Part shown: in pieces, positions 19,595-28,994 of the stretch
How the letters are laid out: the number at the start of each line of letters is the position of its first letter
Numbering within the stretch: the first letter of the stretch is position 1
Assembly (NCBI GenBank): GCA_947500035.1
Contig: CANMQP010000007.1
Span: 496,001 to 560,000 of the forward strand
Reading direction: 5' to 3'
DNA length: 64,000 bases
Source: an uncultured Kiloniellaceae bacterium
Lineage (GTDB): Bacteria; Pseudomonadota; Alphaproteobacteria; Kiloniellales; Kiloniellaceae
Notes under the pieces: generated by a model
Told to the model about the DNA's origin: nothing
Seen by the model: the letters and a program-made list of their open reading frames with translations, nothing else
The model's database searches: none
Translations under genes and position numbers: made by a program

Positions 19595-21169
19595 TCAGGA
19601 ATCGGTCGGGGCGGCAGAGCGGCGGAGTGACCCATTGCCGATCAAGCGGTCAAAGACCGCATTGGCATAGAGGCCGTTTGACAGATGCACGCGCAGACCG
19701 GCGGCTGCCGGGTGGTAAGCCCAGAGCGGGAATGTCGCCTGCGCAATCGCGACCAGACCGAAGCTGACGAGCGCGAGCACCAGCAGCGCCCACTCGAGCG
19801 GCCCCGGCGCGGGCGTCGCGGGAAGGGTCCCGGCGGTCAGCCATTCCGCGGCCGTCTGCAGAGCGAAATAACTGATCGAGGCGGCGACCGCGTAGAGCGC
19901 CGTGCGCTGAGTCAGCACCCGGGGCGCGGCATCGGCAAGACCCTGCGCGATCAGATAGGCGACACCGAAGATCAGAATCGCCCCCAGCGCAATGGCCTGC
20001 GGCGACTTGGCGTCGAACCCAAAGGCGAAGCCGATCACCACATAGATCGTGAGGGCGAGGGCAAAGGCACGGGCGACCGCCCGGCCGTTCGGGATCGCGA
20101 TAGGGCCGGGACGGCGGATCGCCGCCACGAGATCCACCGCCGTGCCGGATGCCAGGAAGGCATGGGCCTTATAGAGCGAATGGGCGACGATGTGCAGGAG
20201 CGCCAGCGGGAACAGAGCCAGGCCGCACTGCATGATCATGAAACCCATCTGTGCGATCGTCGACCAGGCCAGCGATGTCTTGACGGCCGGTTGCGCCAGC
20301 ATGGCGAGACCGCCGAACAGCGCCGTGAAGCCGCCGATCATCACCAGAACGGCGAGCACGCCCGGGGAGAGCAGCATCACGTCGGCGAAGCGGATGAGCA
20401 CGAAACCACCCGCATTGATCACACCGGCATGGAGCAGCGCGGACACAGGCGTTGGCGCCTCCATCACTTCGGTCAGCCAGCCGTGGGTCGGAAACTGCGC
20501 GGACTTGAGGATCGCGGCCAATGCAATCAGGCCCGCCGCCCAGGGCGCTACGGCTGGCGCCACGCCCTCGCGCGCGGCGGTCAGGATTCCCGAGATATCG
20601 AAGCTGCCGTAGCCGAAGGCGAGCAGAGCCGCCGCTAAAACAAGAGCAACATCACCGATTCGCGCGACGATGAACTTTTTACGCGCCGCCCGGACCGCTT
20701 TGACACGGTCGCCATAAAAAAGGATGAGCCGATGCAGGCAGAGGCTGGTCGCGATCCAGGCCACCACCAGATGGACGAGGTTGTCCGCCTGGACCAGCAG
20801 CAGCACCACGGCAAGTGTCGTCGCCATCCAGCCCAGAAAGGCGCCCTGGCGGGCTTCACCGTCAAGATAGGAGGCGGAATAGCGCACCACGACCCAGCCA
20901 ACGAAGGCGACGAGAACCAGCATCGTCGCGCTCACGACATCAAGCCGGGTCGAGATCCCCACACCGGCGATTCCCAGGAGCGGACCGCTGCCGGCGCCCT
21001 GAACCACCAGAAGCACCGCAGAGACGATTGCTGCTGCAAGCGCGATCAATGCGGCCGCTTCCGTAAGCTTCGGGACGAGGCCTGGGCGCAGACCCTGCCG
21101 CTTCAGGGCAAAACCGGCCACCAAAAGCAGGGCAGCAGGCGCGATCAGAGGAATCAGGTTGTAAAGCAT
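19595..21169 (-). CDS. dabB: DabB, membrane subunit of the inorganic-carbon uptake complex (NuoL-like)
   Basis: 524 aa, about 13-14 membrane helices, of the proton-conducting NuoL/MrpA family. Family landmarks include LVVAWIATSLCLHRLILFY, the lysine-bearing AILKSAQFPTHGWLTEVMEA and PTPVSALLHAGVINAGG. NuoL itself is longer and would lie in a nuo operon; the partner here is dabA, which fixes the assignment. It is divergent from a LysR regulator (106 bases). Confidence 0.92.
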   Translation of the reverse strand: MLYNLIPLIAPAALLLVAGFALKRQGLRPGLVPKLTEAAALIALAAAIVSAVLLVVQGAGSGPLLGIAGVGISTRLDVVSATMLVLVAFVGWVVVRYSASYLDGEARQGAFLGWMATTLAVVLLLVQADNLVHLVVAWIATSLCLHRLILFYGDRVKAVRAARKKFIVARIGDVALVLAAALLAFGYGSFDISGILTAAREGVAPAVAPWAAGLIALAAILKSAQFPTHGWLTEVMEAPTPVSALLHAGVINAGGFVLIRFADVMLLSPGVLAVLVMIGGFTALFGGLAMLAQPAVKTSLAWSTIAQMGFMIMQCGLALFPLALLHIVAHSLYKAHAFLASGTAVDLVAAIRRPGPIAIPNGRAVARAFALALTIYVVIGFAFGFDAKSPQAIALGAILIFGVAYLIAQGLADAAPRVLTQRTALYAVAASISYFALQTAAEWLTAGTLPATPAPGPLEWALLVLALVSFGLVAIAQATFPLWAYHPAAAGLRVHLSNGLYANAVFDRLIGNGSLRRSAAPTDS

Positions 21170-21235
21170 AACGGGAGCGTTCCAGCAGGGTTCAAAACGC
21201 TCAAGGTTCTACGCGTCTCTTTGACTCAAGAAAAA

Positions 21236-21248
21236 TACATTGTTTGTA
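21236..21248. promoter_or_regulatory. Candidate LysR box between dabB and its regulator
   Basis: TACATTGTTTGTA fits the T-N11-A form with dyad TACA/TGTA. It overlaps a possible lysR promoter, TTGACT (21221-21226), 17 bases, TTGTAA (21244-21249). Binding there would repress lysR and could activate the divergent dabBA operon. Confidence 0.45.
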
Positions 21249-21275
21249 AGTTTTCGTTCTGTTTAAGTGAACGTT

Positions 21276-22151
21276 ATGGCTGAATTGAACTATCACCACC
21301 TGCGTTATTTCCAGACCGTCGCCCATGAAGGCAACCTGACCCGGGCAGCGGCGCAGCTGAACGTGTCCCAGTCCGCTGTCTCGACCCAGATCCGACAACT
21401 CGAGGAGCGCCTGGGCCAGGCGCTCTTCGAACGCCGGGGGCGCGCGCTGTACCTGACCGAGGCCGGGCGGATCGCGCTTGACCATGCCGACTCCATCTTC
21501 GCGACCGGGCGAGAGCTGATTGCGACTCTCCTACAGAGCGGCGAGCAGCGGCAGCCGCTGCGTGTCGGCTCACTGGCCACCCTCTCGCGGAACTTTCAGC
21601 TGGCGTTTCTGCGCCCGGTGTTGGGCCGGCCGGACGTGGAAGTCATTCTGCGCTCGGGAAGCGCCGGGGAGCTCTTCAGCGCACTTTCAGCGCTGCATCT
21701 GGATCTCGTCCTGACCAACCAGCCGCCTCCCGCCGACGCTTTGACGTCATTTGTCGTCCGGCGATTGGACGAACAGACACTCAGCCTGATCGGTGTCCCC
21801 GAACTCTGTCCTCCCGGCCTCGATCTCCCGGAGCGTTTCAGCCGGTCAGCCCTGATTCTGCCCACGGCCGCCAGCGGTTTGCGGATGGGCTTCGATGCTC
21901 TGGTAGACCGGCTCGGCGTCAGGCCGCAGATCGTCGCGGAGGTCGATGACATGGCGATGATGCGTCTTCTGGCGCGCGAAGGGATCGGATTGGCGGTGAT
22001 GCCGCCAATTGTCGTGCGTGATGAACTTGCGAGCGGCGCTCTAATCGAAAGCGCGCAGCTGCCCAATCTAACCGAGACTTTTTACGGTGTAACCGTAGAG
22101 CGGCGCTTCCCGAATCCGCTCCTCGCCGAACTGATGCAGGAAAACCCTTAG
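21276..22151 (+). CDS. LysR-family regulator of dabBA
   Basis: 291 aa from ATG 21276 (MAELNYHHLRYF); a GTG at 21267 is possible but unneeded. The N-terminal winged helix-turn-helix is clear (GNLTRAAAQLNVSQSAVSTQ), followed by the substrate-binding domain with PEL and ARDEGIGL-type motifs (LLAREGIGLAVMPP). The divergent position suggests control of carbon uptake, as CbbR-like regulators do elsewhere; the ligand is unknown. Confidence 0.9.
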   Translation: MAELNYHHLRYFQTVAHEGNLTRAAAQLNVSQSAVSTQIRQLEERLGQALFERRGRALYLTEAGRIALDHADSIFATGRELIATLLQSGEQRQPLRVGSLATLSRNFQLAFLRPVLGRPDVEVILRSGSAGELFSALSALHLDLVLTNQPPPADALTSFVVRRLDEQTLSLIGVPELCPPGLDLPERFSRSALILPTAASGLRMGFDALVDRLGVRPQIVAEVDDMAMMRLLAREGIGLAVMPPIVVRDELASGALIESAQLPNLTETFYGVTVERRFPNPLLAELMQENP

Positions 22152-22250
22152 CTGTCGGCAAGCCATAGTGTCGCGTGCCGCGCCCGCGGATCGGCGCAGT
22201 GCAATGGAGCGGCCGCTGTGCCGTGGAGAGATCCGATCCGACGGCGAGTT

Positions 22251-22300
22251 TGTCGCGTTTTGTCGCAAAAACAGAGCTTGATACATTTTGCGACACTTTT
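22251..22300 (+). promoter_or_regulatory. TGTCGC half-sites and 10-bp inverted repeat after lysR
   Basis: TGTCGC occurs at 22251 and again at 22261, exactly one helical turn apart, and in reverse (GCGACA) at 22290-22295. TGTCGCAAAA (22261-22270) and TTTTGCGACA (22286-22295) are a perfect inverted repeat with a 15-base loop, followed by CTTTTT. It could be the lysR terminator, an operator for the RND operon, or both. The rest of the 370-base gap to 22522 shows no gene. Confidence 0.5.
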
Positions 22301-22521
22301 TCGGCTGAGACTGCCGCCGGGGTGGGATAAGATCTTGTAATCCTATCAAATATTTCCGACCTAACCAGCGCTGACAGTTCGAACCCGACGCTCCACGCAG
22401 ATCCCTATGCGCTCGCCGCGCCGAGAAGGAACCGCCACAGTGTTGTTTGAAAACCGAGAGCTCTTGGAGACCTGATTTTGAAGCTGCGCAATGCAATCGG
22501 CGGACCCGCGCCGGGTGAGGT

Positions 22522-23685
22522 ATGATGGTCATCCTGCGCCAAATCTTGTTTGTCACCCTCCTCGCCGGCCTCGCGCTTGGCGGTTACGTCTATTACCAGC
22601 AGACGATTCTCGCCTCGGACGAATCAGCGAATCAGGCAGCGCGAGGCGCTCCCCGGAGTATCGCTGTCGAGGTGATGCCAGCCGAAAGCCTTAAGCTCAG
22701 CAGTGTTTTGGAGGCCGTCGGAACAACACGGGCTCTGCGCTCGATCAACATCGTCCCCCATGCCGAAGGGCGTATCGTGGAGATTGATATCGCGGCGGGC
22801 CGCGAAGTGGAAACCGGTACAGTGCTTGCCCGGCTGGACGATGAGATCGAGCAGGCAACATTGACCGAAGCTCAAGCCACACTGGAGGAAAAGACCGCAG
22901 CTCTGGCGCGTTCCGAAACGCTTTTCCAGAGCAAAACCGTCAGCCGGGCGGCCATTGACCAGGTACGTTCCGAGACAGCCATCGCCCGGGCAGCCCAGGA
23001 GCGGGCGCAGCGCTGGCTCGACGACCGTGTCATCCGCGCGCCCTTTACCGGCGTTTTGGGGATCAAGGCGATCGATCTCGGTGCGCGGGTCGATACGGAC
23101 TCCGTGCTCACCAGCCTTGATGACCTCTCCGCAGTGGAGATCGAATTCAGCCTGCCGGAAACAGTCTACGGGCAAATCAAAGAGGGACAGACCGTCACAG
23201 CGACCGCCGCGGCCTTTCCGGGGCGTAGTTTTACCGGAACCGTCGTTGCGGTGGACAGCCGTATCGATCAGACATCGCGCGCCTTCAAGCTGCGCGCCCG
23301 TCTCCCCAACGAAAAGCGGGAACTGCCGGCGGGTATGTTCATGCGCCTCAGTCTCGCCATGGGCGCGCGTGACGTCGTGGTCGTGATGGAGGAGGCAATC
23401 CTGGTGCAGGGGGGAACCCCCTACCTCTTCGTCGTCGAGAACGGCAAGGCAGTGCAGCGGCGCATTACCGCTGGTGCGCGCCGGGACGGCATGGTCGAGG
23501 TGGTATCGGGAGTCGCGGCCGGGGAAACCGTCGTGTCGCGAGGGATCCAATCCCTGCGCGACGGTATTCCTGTGGATGTCCTGGTCGGACCGCCCCTCGA
23601 TGCTGGAGAAGAAGCACAGCCACCGCTCGGCGCCGGCCGTCAGCCTGCACCTTCACCCGACACGTCAGGGCGGCAGAGCTCATGA
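22522..23685 (+). CDS. RND efflux periplasmic adaptor (membrane fusion protein)
   Basis: 387 aa. An N-terminal membrane anchor (LRQILFVTLLAGLALGGYVYY) is followed by a split lipoyl domain (VPHAEGRIVEIDIAAGREVE and later IRAPFTGVLGIKAIDLGARV), an alpha-hairpin and beta-barrel domains. GTGAGG precedes ATG 22522. The stop overlaps the pump start (ATGA). It links the inner-membrane pump to an outer-membrane channel, which is not encoded here. Confidence 0.93.
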   Translation: MMVILRQILFVTLLAGLALGGYVYYQQTILASDESANQAARGAPRSIAVEVMPAESLKLSSVLEAVGTTRALRSINIVPHAEGRIVEIDIAAGREVETGTVLARLDDEIEQATLTEAQATLEEKTAALARSETLFQSKTVSRAAIDQVRSETAIARAAQERAQRWLDDRVIRAPFTGVLGIKAIDLGARVDTDSVLTSLDDLSAVEIEFSLPETVYGQIKEGQTVTATAAAFPGRSFTGTVVAVDSRIDQTSRAFKLRARLPNEKRELPAGMFMRLSLAMGARDVVVVMEEAILVQGGTPYLFVVENGKAVQRRITAGARRDGMVEVVSGVAAGETVVSRGIQSLRDGIPVDVLVGPPLDAGEEAQPPLGAGRQPAPSPDTSGRQSS

Positions 23686-26600
23686 CACTCTCCGACCTCG
23701 CCATCCGGCGGCCGGTTTTGGCGGCGGTCGCCAGTCTCCTCATCGTCGTGTTTGGCGTCGGTGCTCTGAGTCAGCTGCCGATCCGCGAACTGCCTGACAT
23801 CGATGCCGCCGTCGTTTCGGTCAGTACGGATTATACCGGCGCCGCGCCCGAAATCGTCGACACGGACATCACCGAGGTCTTGGAGAGCTCCATGGCCGGC
23901 ATCGCCGGGGTCAAGTCCATCACGTCCCGGAGCCGCCGCGGCAGCAGCAGCATCACAGTTGAATTTGAAGTGGACCGCGACATTGATGAAGCGGCGAACG
24001 ACGTGCGCGACGCTGTCGCACAGGTCCGTGCCGAACTTCCTGAGGATGTGGACGAACCTCGGGTCATCAAGAACGACGCGGATGATGATCCGGTCATGCG
24101 TCTTGCCGTGGTCAACCCGAATATGACCGCCGCCGAAATCACCGACTACGTGGACCGCTACATCGTAGACCGGCTGTCGACGGTCCCGGGCGTTGCCAGT
24201 ATCGATCTTTACGGCGACCGGCCCATGGCGGTCAGGATCTGGCTCGACCGCCGCGCCATGGCGGCCCGCAACCTGACCGTGGCCGATATCGAGACGGCGC
24301 TTGAGCGCGCCAATGTCGAACTTCCCGCGGGTGAACTCGAAACCGCTGCCCGGCAGCTCACCGTCCGGCTGAACAGCCGTATTCCGACCGTAGAGGCCTT
24401 CGCCAACGTGGTCATCGACCGGATTGAAGGCCATCCGATCCGCCTCGGCGATATGGCGCGCGTGGTGGCGGGCGTCTCCGACGACAGCACCATCGTGCGC
24501 AACAACGGGGTCACGGCCGTCGGCCTCGCTGTGATCCGGCAGAGTCAATCCAATACCATCGCCATCTCCAACGGCGTGCGCGAGGCAATCGCCGCAATGG
24601 CGGACGGCCTGCCGGAGGGCATGGCGATCGAAGTGGGATCGGACGACGCCATTTTTGTCGGTGCTTCGATCCGGGAAGTCCTGACGGCGCTCGGCATCTC
24701 CTTAGCCTTGGTGGTGGGCGTCATCGTCGTGTTCCTGCGTTCCTGGCGGGCGACGCTCATTCCTGCGATCACCATTCCCGTCGCATTGATCGGTACGCTC
24801 GCGCTGATTGGCGCCATGGGCTTTTCCATCAACGTGCTCACGCTGCTTGCGCTGCTGCTGGCCATCGGCCTGGTGGTGGATGACGCCATCGTGGTTCTCG
24901 AGAACATTCAAAGACGTCTCGACCAGGGTGAGGGCCTCTTAAAAGCAAGCGTGCTCGGCGCGCGTCAAGTTACCTTCGCGGTCATCGCCACCTCGATCAC
25001 CCTGATCGCCGTATTCGTTCCCTTGTCATTTCTCCAGGGACAGGTTGGCCGCCTCTTCATCGAGTTCGGCTTTGTCATGGCGAGCGCAGTACTGATCTCA
25101 ACCTTTGTGGCTCTCACGGCCTGTCCGGCCCTGGCCTCAAAGGTCCTGCGCGGATCGAAATCCTCCTCCGAAAACGTCCTGGCGTTGCCCCCGAACAGGA
25201 GTACGGCTGAACATGAAGGATGGTTCGTTCGCGGCTTCCGTAGGGCTGTGAGTTTTGCCATCAGTATCCCAATCGTCGTGATCAGTCTGGCTCTGGCAAT
25301 CGCAGGGATCGGCGTCGCGGTCTATCAGGCTCTGCCGCAAGAACTCAGCCCCAGCGAGGACCGCGGCGTGGTCTTCGTGCCGCTGTCGGCTCCGCAGGGC
25401 AGTACGGTCGGTTTCACGGATTCCGCGACACAGCAGGTCGAGCAGATCGTCGAGCCTCTGCGCGATTCGGGTGACATTGAGACCGTCTTCACCTACAGCG
25501 GCAGTTGGGGCAATCAGAACCGCGCCTTTGTGGTGCTCCGCCTGGCGGATTGGGCCGAGCGCGAGCGTTCTCACCGTGACGTGGCCGCGGCGATCAGTCC
25601 GAAAATGCGTGAGATCACCGCCGCCCGGGGCCGCCCTATTACACCGGCGGGGCTTGGTCTGCGCGGCAGCCGGACCCCCCTGCGCATCGTGGTCAGCGGA
25701 CCGGATTTCGAGAGCGTAAAGACCTGGGCCAGCGATCTGCTCGCCATCGCGCAGGATAATCCCAACCTGCAAAATATGGAGATGGACTACGAGGAGAACC
25801 AGCCACAGATCGACATCTCTGTAGATCGCGAACGTGCAGACGACCTGGGCATCAGCGTAGATACCATCGCGACCACGCTGCAGACCCTATTGGCCTCCAG
25901 CGAAGTTACGCAGTTCGTCGACCGGGGCCGCGAGTACCCGGTTCTTTTGCAGGCCGAAGACGGTGACCGTGTCTCGCCATCGGACATCGATTTCATCTTC
26001 ATTCGCGCGGGAGACGGAACCTCGCTGGTGCCCCTCAGCGCGCTGATCGATGCGGATATGGTCGCGGCGGCGGCCGAATTGCGGCGCTACGACAGACTGC
26101 CATCGATCCAGGTGACCGGATCACTGGCCGAGGGCTTTACCCTGGGCGAGGCGATTGCCTTCATGGAGCAGGCTGCCGCGGACACTCTGCCCAGCGAAGC
26201 GCAGATCGGGCTCGCCGGCCAGTCGCTGCAATTCAGAGAAACCTCCAGCGGCGCCACGACCACCTTTATGCTTGCACTTCTGATCGTATTTCTGGTGCTT
26301 GCCGCTCAATTCGAAAGCTTTGTGCATCCGCTGGTGATCATGCTGACGGTACCGCTGGGTGTCGCCGGTGCGGTTTTCTCGCTGGCGGCCACGGGGATCA
26401 CGCTGAATATCTACAGCCAGATCGGCATCATTCTCCTGGTCGGATTAATGGCCAAGAACGGCATTCTGATCGTGGAATTCGCCAACCAGCTGCGTGATCA
26501 GGGGATGAGCGTGCGCGACGCAGCGCTGGAAGCGACCGTGCTGCGCCTGCGGGCCATCGTGATGACGTTGATATCAACGATTCTGGGCGCCGTTCCACTG

Positions 26601-26813
26601 GTTTTGGCCAGTGGCGCCGGGGCGGAAAGCCGGATGGCGATCGGCACGGTTATCGTTGGCGGACTGATGCTCTCGGGCGCTCTTACCCTCTTCCTCACGC
26701 CGGTTCTTTACAACCTGCTTGCCCGCTTCACCACGCCCCGCTCCCGCATCGAAAAGCTTATTGAGACCGAATTGAAGGATCTCGGTCACCCCGAAGCCGT
26801 CGCAGCTGAGTAG
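23682..26813 (+). CDS. RND-family efflux pump, HAE1-like
   Basis: 1043 aa, full length. Twelve membrane helices in the usual 1+5, 1+5 arrangement and two large periplasmic loops. Helix 4 has LLALLLAIGLVVDDAIVVLE with the paired Asp residues of the proton relay. The second half carries GIILLVGLMAKNGILIVEFA. This marks a proton-driven exporter of hydrophobic and amphiphilic compounds. Substrate cannot be read from sequence. Confidence 0.95.
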   Translation: MTLSDLAIRRPVLAAVASLLIVVFGVGALSQLPIRELPDIDAAVVSVSTDYTGAAPEIVDTDITEVLESSMAGIAGVKSITSRSRRGSSSITVEFEVDRDIDEAANDVRDAVAQVRAELPEDVDEPRVIKNDADDDPVMRLAVVNPNMTAAEITDYVDRYIVDRLSTVPGVASIDLYGDRPMAVRIWLDRRAMAARNLTVADIETALERANVELPAGELETAARQLTVRLNSRIPTVEAFANVVIDRIEGHPIRLGDMARVVAGVSDDSTIVRNNGVTAVGLAVIRQSQSNTIAISNGVREAIAAMADGLPEGMAIEVGSDDAIFVGASIREVLTALGISLALVVGVIVVFLRSWRATLIPAITIPVALIGTLALIGAMGFSINVLTLLALLLAIGLVVDDAIVVLENIQRRLDQGEGLLKASVLGARQVTFAVIATSITLIAVFVPLSFLQGQVGRLFIEFGFVMASAVLISTFVALTACPALASKVLRGSKSSSENVLALPPNRSTAEHEGWFVRGFRRAVSFAISIPIVVISLALAIAGIGVAVYQALPQELSPSEDRGVVFVPLSAPQGSTVGFTDSATQQVEQIVEPLRDSGDIETVFTYSGSWGNQNRAFVVLRLADWAERERSHRDVAAAISPKMREITAARGRPITPAGLGLRGSRTPLRIVVSGPDFESVKTWASDLLAIAQDNPNLQNMEMDYEENQPQIDISVDRERADDLGISVDTIATTLQTLLASSEVTQFVDRGREYPVLLQAEDGDRVSPSDIDFIFIRAGDGTSLVPLSALIDADMVAAAAELRRYDRLPSIQVTGSLAEGFTLGEAIAFMEQAAADTLPSEAQIGLAGQSLQFRETSSGATTTFMLALLIVFLVLAAQFESFVHPLVIMLTVPLGVAGAVFSLAATGITLNIYSQIGIILLVGLMAKNGILIVEFANQLRDQGMSVRDAALEATVLRLRAIVMTLISTILGAVPLVLASGAGAESRMAIGTVIVGGLMLSGALTLFLTPVLYNLLARFTTPRSRIEKLIETELKDLGHPEAVAAE

Positions 26814-26863
26814 TCCCCCGTTGTCCGCCTGTAAAGTCATCGAACAATGAGAAAGCGATTGAA

Positions 26864-26891
26864 GCGCCCAGCATCGAAGTGTGCCGGGCGC
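26864..26891. terminator. Likely terminator between convergent RND and VWA genes
   Basis: GCGCCC (26864-26869) and GGGCGC (26886-26891) form a GC-rich stem with partial pairing inside (GC/GC). No long T-run on either side, so strength is uncertain. It lies in the 90 bases between the two stops. Confidence 0.4.
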
Positions 26892-26903
26892 CTTAATCTT
26901 CGG

Positions 26904-28994
26904 CTACTGCCGTTGCGGCTCGATCGCCGCAGCTGATTTGGCGAGGCGCACCAGATTGATGAATTCCGCCCGGTAACCGAAAGGATCCTCACCCTTTGCG
27001 GAAAGAGCCAGCGCGATCACGTCGTCGTGAGAGAAATCACCGGTATAGCGGCCGCCCCGCAGGATCTGCCCGAAACCTGCCACCGCCGCGGCAAAGCGCG
27101 TGGACTGAGGCGCCTGCGCGATCGACGAGACTTCCGCATCCTTTGTGATGGCCGTCGAGATCAGGGTGCTGCTGTCACTGTCCGGCAGCTTGTAGCGGAT
27201 CTTCAGGAACCCATACTCTTTGCTCTGGCCGGTTTCTGTCTCCGCGCGGTCGGACTGATAACGAAGGTCATCGACCTGCTGCGCGGGCGAACCGGCAGGC
27301 GTGATTTCGTAGAGTGCCGTCACGCTATGACCGGCCCCGATATCACCGGCATCAACCTTGTCGTTGTTGAAGTCTTCCCGGTTCAGCATGCGGGTTTCAT
27401 AACCGATCAGGCGGTACTCGCTGACCATGGCCGGATTGAACTCCAACTGCAGTTTCACATCCTTGGCAATGGTGAAGAGCGTGGAACCGGCCTCCTCAAC
27501 CAGGACCTTGCGGGCTTCATTGAGCGTATCGATATAGGCGGCGTTGCCATTGCCGTTCTGGGCCAGTGCCTGCATCAATTCGTCATTGTAGTTGCCGTGG
27601 CCAAAACCCAGGACCGACAGGGTCACGCCGGTCCTGCGCTTACGCTCGACAAAGCTCTTCAGTTCATCCGGGTTTGAGATACCCACGTTGAAATCGCCGT
27701 CGGTTGCCAGGATCACCCGGTTAACGCCGCCCTCGTCGAGCTGCCGTTCGGCAAGCTGATAGGCTTGCCGGATACCCTCCGCGCCCGCCGTGGATCCACC
27801 CGCGCTGAGGCGGTCGAGCGCCGCAAGGATTTTGTTTTTGTCAGCTGCCTGCGTTGGCTCCAGAACCGTTCCGGCGGAACCGGCATAGGCAACAATGGCC
27901 ACGGTGTCGTCAGGCTTGAGCGAGGACAGGAGCAGCTTGAAGGAATTGCGCAATAGCGGCAGCTTGTCGGGCGCGTTCATCGAACCGGAGGTATCGATCA
28001 GAAAGACCAGATTGGCCTTCGGTGCGTCCGTCTTGGGCAATTCATAGCCCTTGATGCCGATCCGCAGAAGTTTCCGATCGACATTCCAGGGCGACGGCAT
28101 GACCGAGACGTTCGCCTTGAAGGGTTCCTCGCGGCTGTCGGGCACCTGGTAATTGTAATCAAAGTAGTTGATCAGCTCCTCGACACGAACGGCATCTTTC
28201 TGCGGCAGGACGCCCCGGTTCAAGGCGCCCCGCACGAAGGCGTAGGAGGCCGTATCCACATCCACCGAAAAGGTGGAGACCGGGTCCTGGGTCACCAGCT
28301 TCAGGGGATTGGGAACGATGTTTGTGAAACTGTCGCGGCCCTGATCCTGATACTGCGGAATCACGACGTCGTTGCTCTCCCGCGTGCGCTCGTTGCGCGC
28401 CTGTTGCGGAGTAAACGCGAGTTGCTGCTTCCTCTCGGACATGACAGCCTGTCCAGCTGCGGGGCCGACCGCTGATGCCGGCTGGTCGCCTCTCGCTAAA
28501 GCCTCTTGGCTGATCTTGGGCTTTGGCGCGCCCGGTGACGGTTCAGCCATATCAACCAAGCCCTGGATTCTTGGCGCTGGCGCTGGCTTGGTTTCTGCTT
28601 CGGCACTGGACAAAGCCGCACGTTCTTCTGTCCCGGCTGGAAGACGCGCTTCATCGATTTCATACTCGGAGGCGGCTTCGATCAAGGCATGCTCAACCTG
28701 CTCGACATTCACGACTACGAAGGCCAGAACGGCAAGGCTTACGCCGCCCGCCAGGGTGTATCTCAGATTTAAATGGGCAAAGTTCATCATCGGTTTCCTC
28801 TTGAGTGCGGTCAGCAAATTCATGCTTCGCTCTCTAAGACGCGCGCCGATGCCGGTTCCTTGGTGGACTTCTGCATTTTCCTTTTGAAACTGCTCCATGG
28901 CCGCACGCATGGCGGCCTGCCGCGCTGCGTCGTCGGGCCGGATGGTCTCCTGATGCCGGAAGGCCTGCTTCATTCTCTCCAGTTCGTCGCTCAT
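26904..28994 (-). CDS. Anti-sigma-like N-terminus fused to YfbK-type von Willebrand A domain
   Basis: 696 aa. Residues 1-75 look like a cytoplasmic anti-sigma segment (MSDELERMKQAFRHQETIRP). One membrane helix follows (TLAGGVSLAVLAFVVVNV). After a Pro/Ala-rich linker comes the YfbK family N-terminal motif (DVDTASYAFVRGALNRG) and the VWA domain with intact MIDAS residues (LIDTSGSMN). A C-terminal DUF3520-like part ends the protein. The start overlaps the ECF sigma stop (ATGA). A membrane anti-sigma whose outer metal-binding domain senses a ligand is inferred. Confidence 0.88.
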   Translation of the reverse strand: MSDELERMKQAFRHQETIRPDDAARQAAMRAAMEQFQKENAEVHQGTGIGARLRERSMNLLTALKRKPMMNFAHLNLRYTLAGGVSLAVLAFVVVNVEQVEHALIEAASEYEIDEARLPAGTEERAALSSAEAETKPAPAPRIQGLVDMAEPSPGAPKPKISQEALARGDQPASAVGPAAGQAVMSERKQQLAFTPQQARNERTRESNDVVIPQYQDQGRDSFTNIVPNPLKLVTQDPVSTFSVDVDTASYAFVRGALNRGVLPQKDAVRVEELINYFDYNYQVPDSREEPFKANVSVMPSPWNVDRKLLRIGIKGYELPKTDAPKANLVFLIDTSGSMNAPDKLPLLRNSFKLLLSSLKPDDTVAIVAYAGSAGTVLEPTQAADKNKILAALDRLSAGGSTAGAEGIRQAYQLAERQLDEGGVNRVILATDGDFNVGISNPDELKSFVERKRRTGVTLSVLGFGHGNYNDELMQALAQNGNGNAAYIDTLNEARKVLVEEAGSTLFTIAKDVKLQLEFNPAMVSEYRLIGYETRMLNREDFNNDKVDAGDIGAGHSVTALYEITPAGSPAQQVDDLRYQSDRAETETGQSKEYGFLKIRYKLPDSDSSTLISTAITKDAEVSSIAQAPQSTRFAAAVAGFGQILRGGRYTGDFSHDDVIALALSAKGEDPFGYRAEFINLVRLAKSAAAIEPQRQ

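Noticed and set aside
17156-21169. Reading dabB as NuoL of respiratory complex I or as an Mrp antiporter
   Set aside because: No other nuo or mrp gene is near and the direct partner is a DUF2309 protein, which defines the Dab system.
22068-22556. Minus-strand frame in the lysR-RND gap
   Set aside because: It overlaps the ends of both real genes and its protein has no family-like features; the gap looks regulatory.
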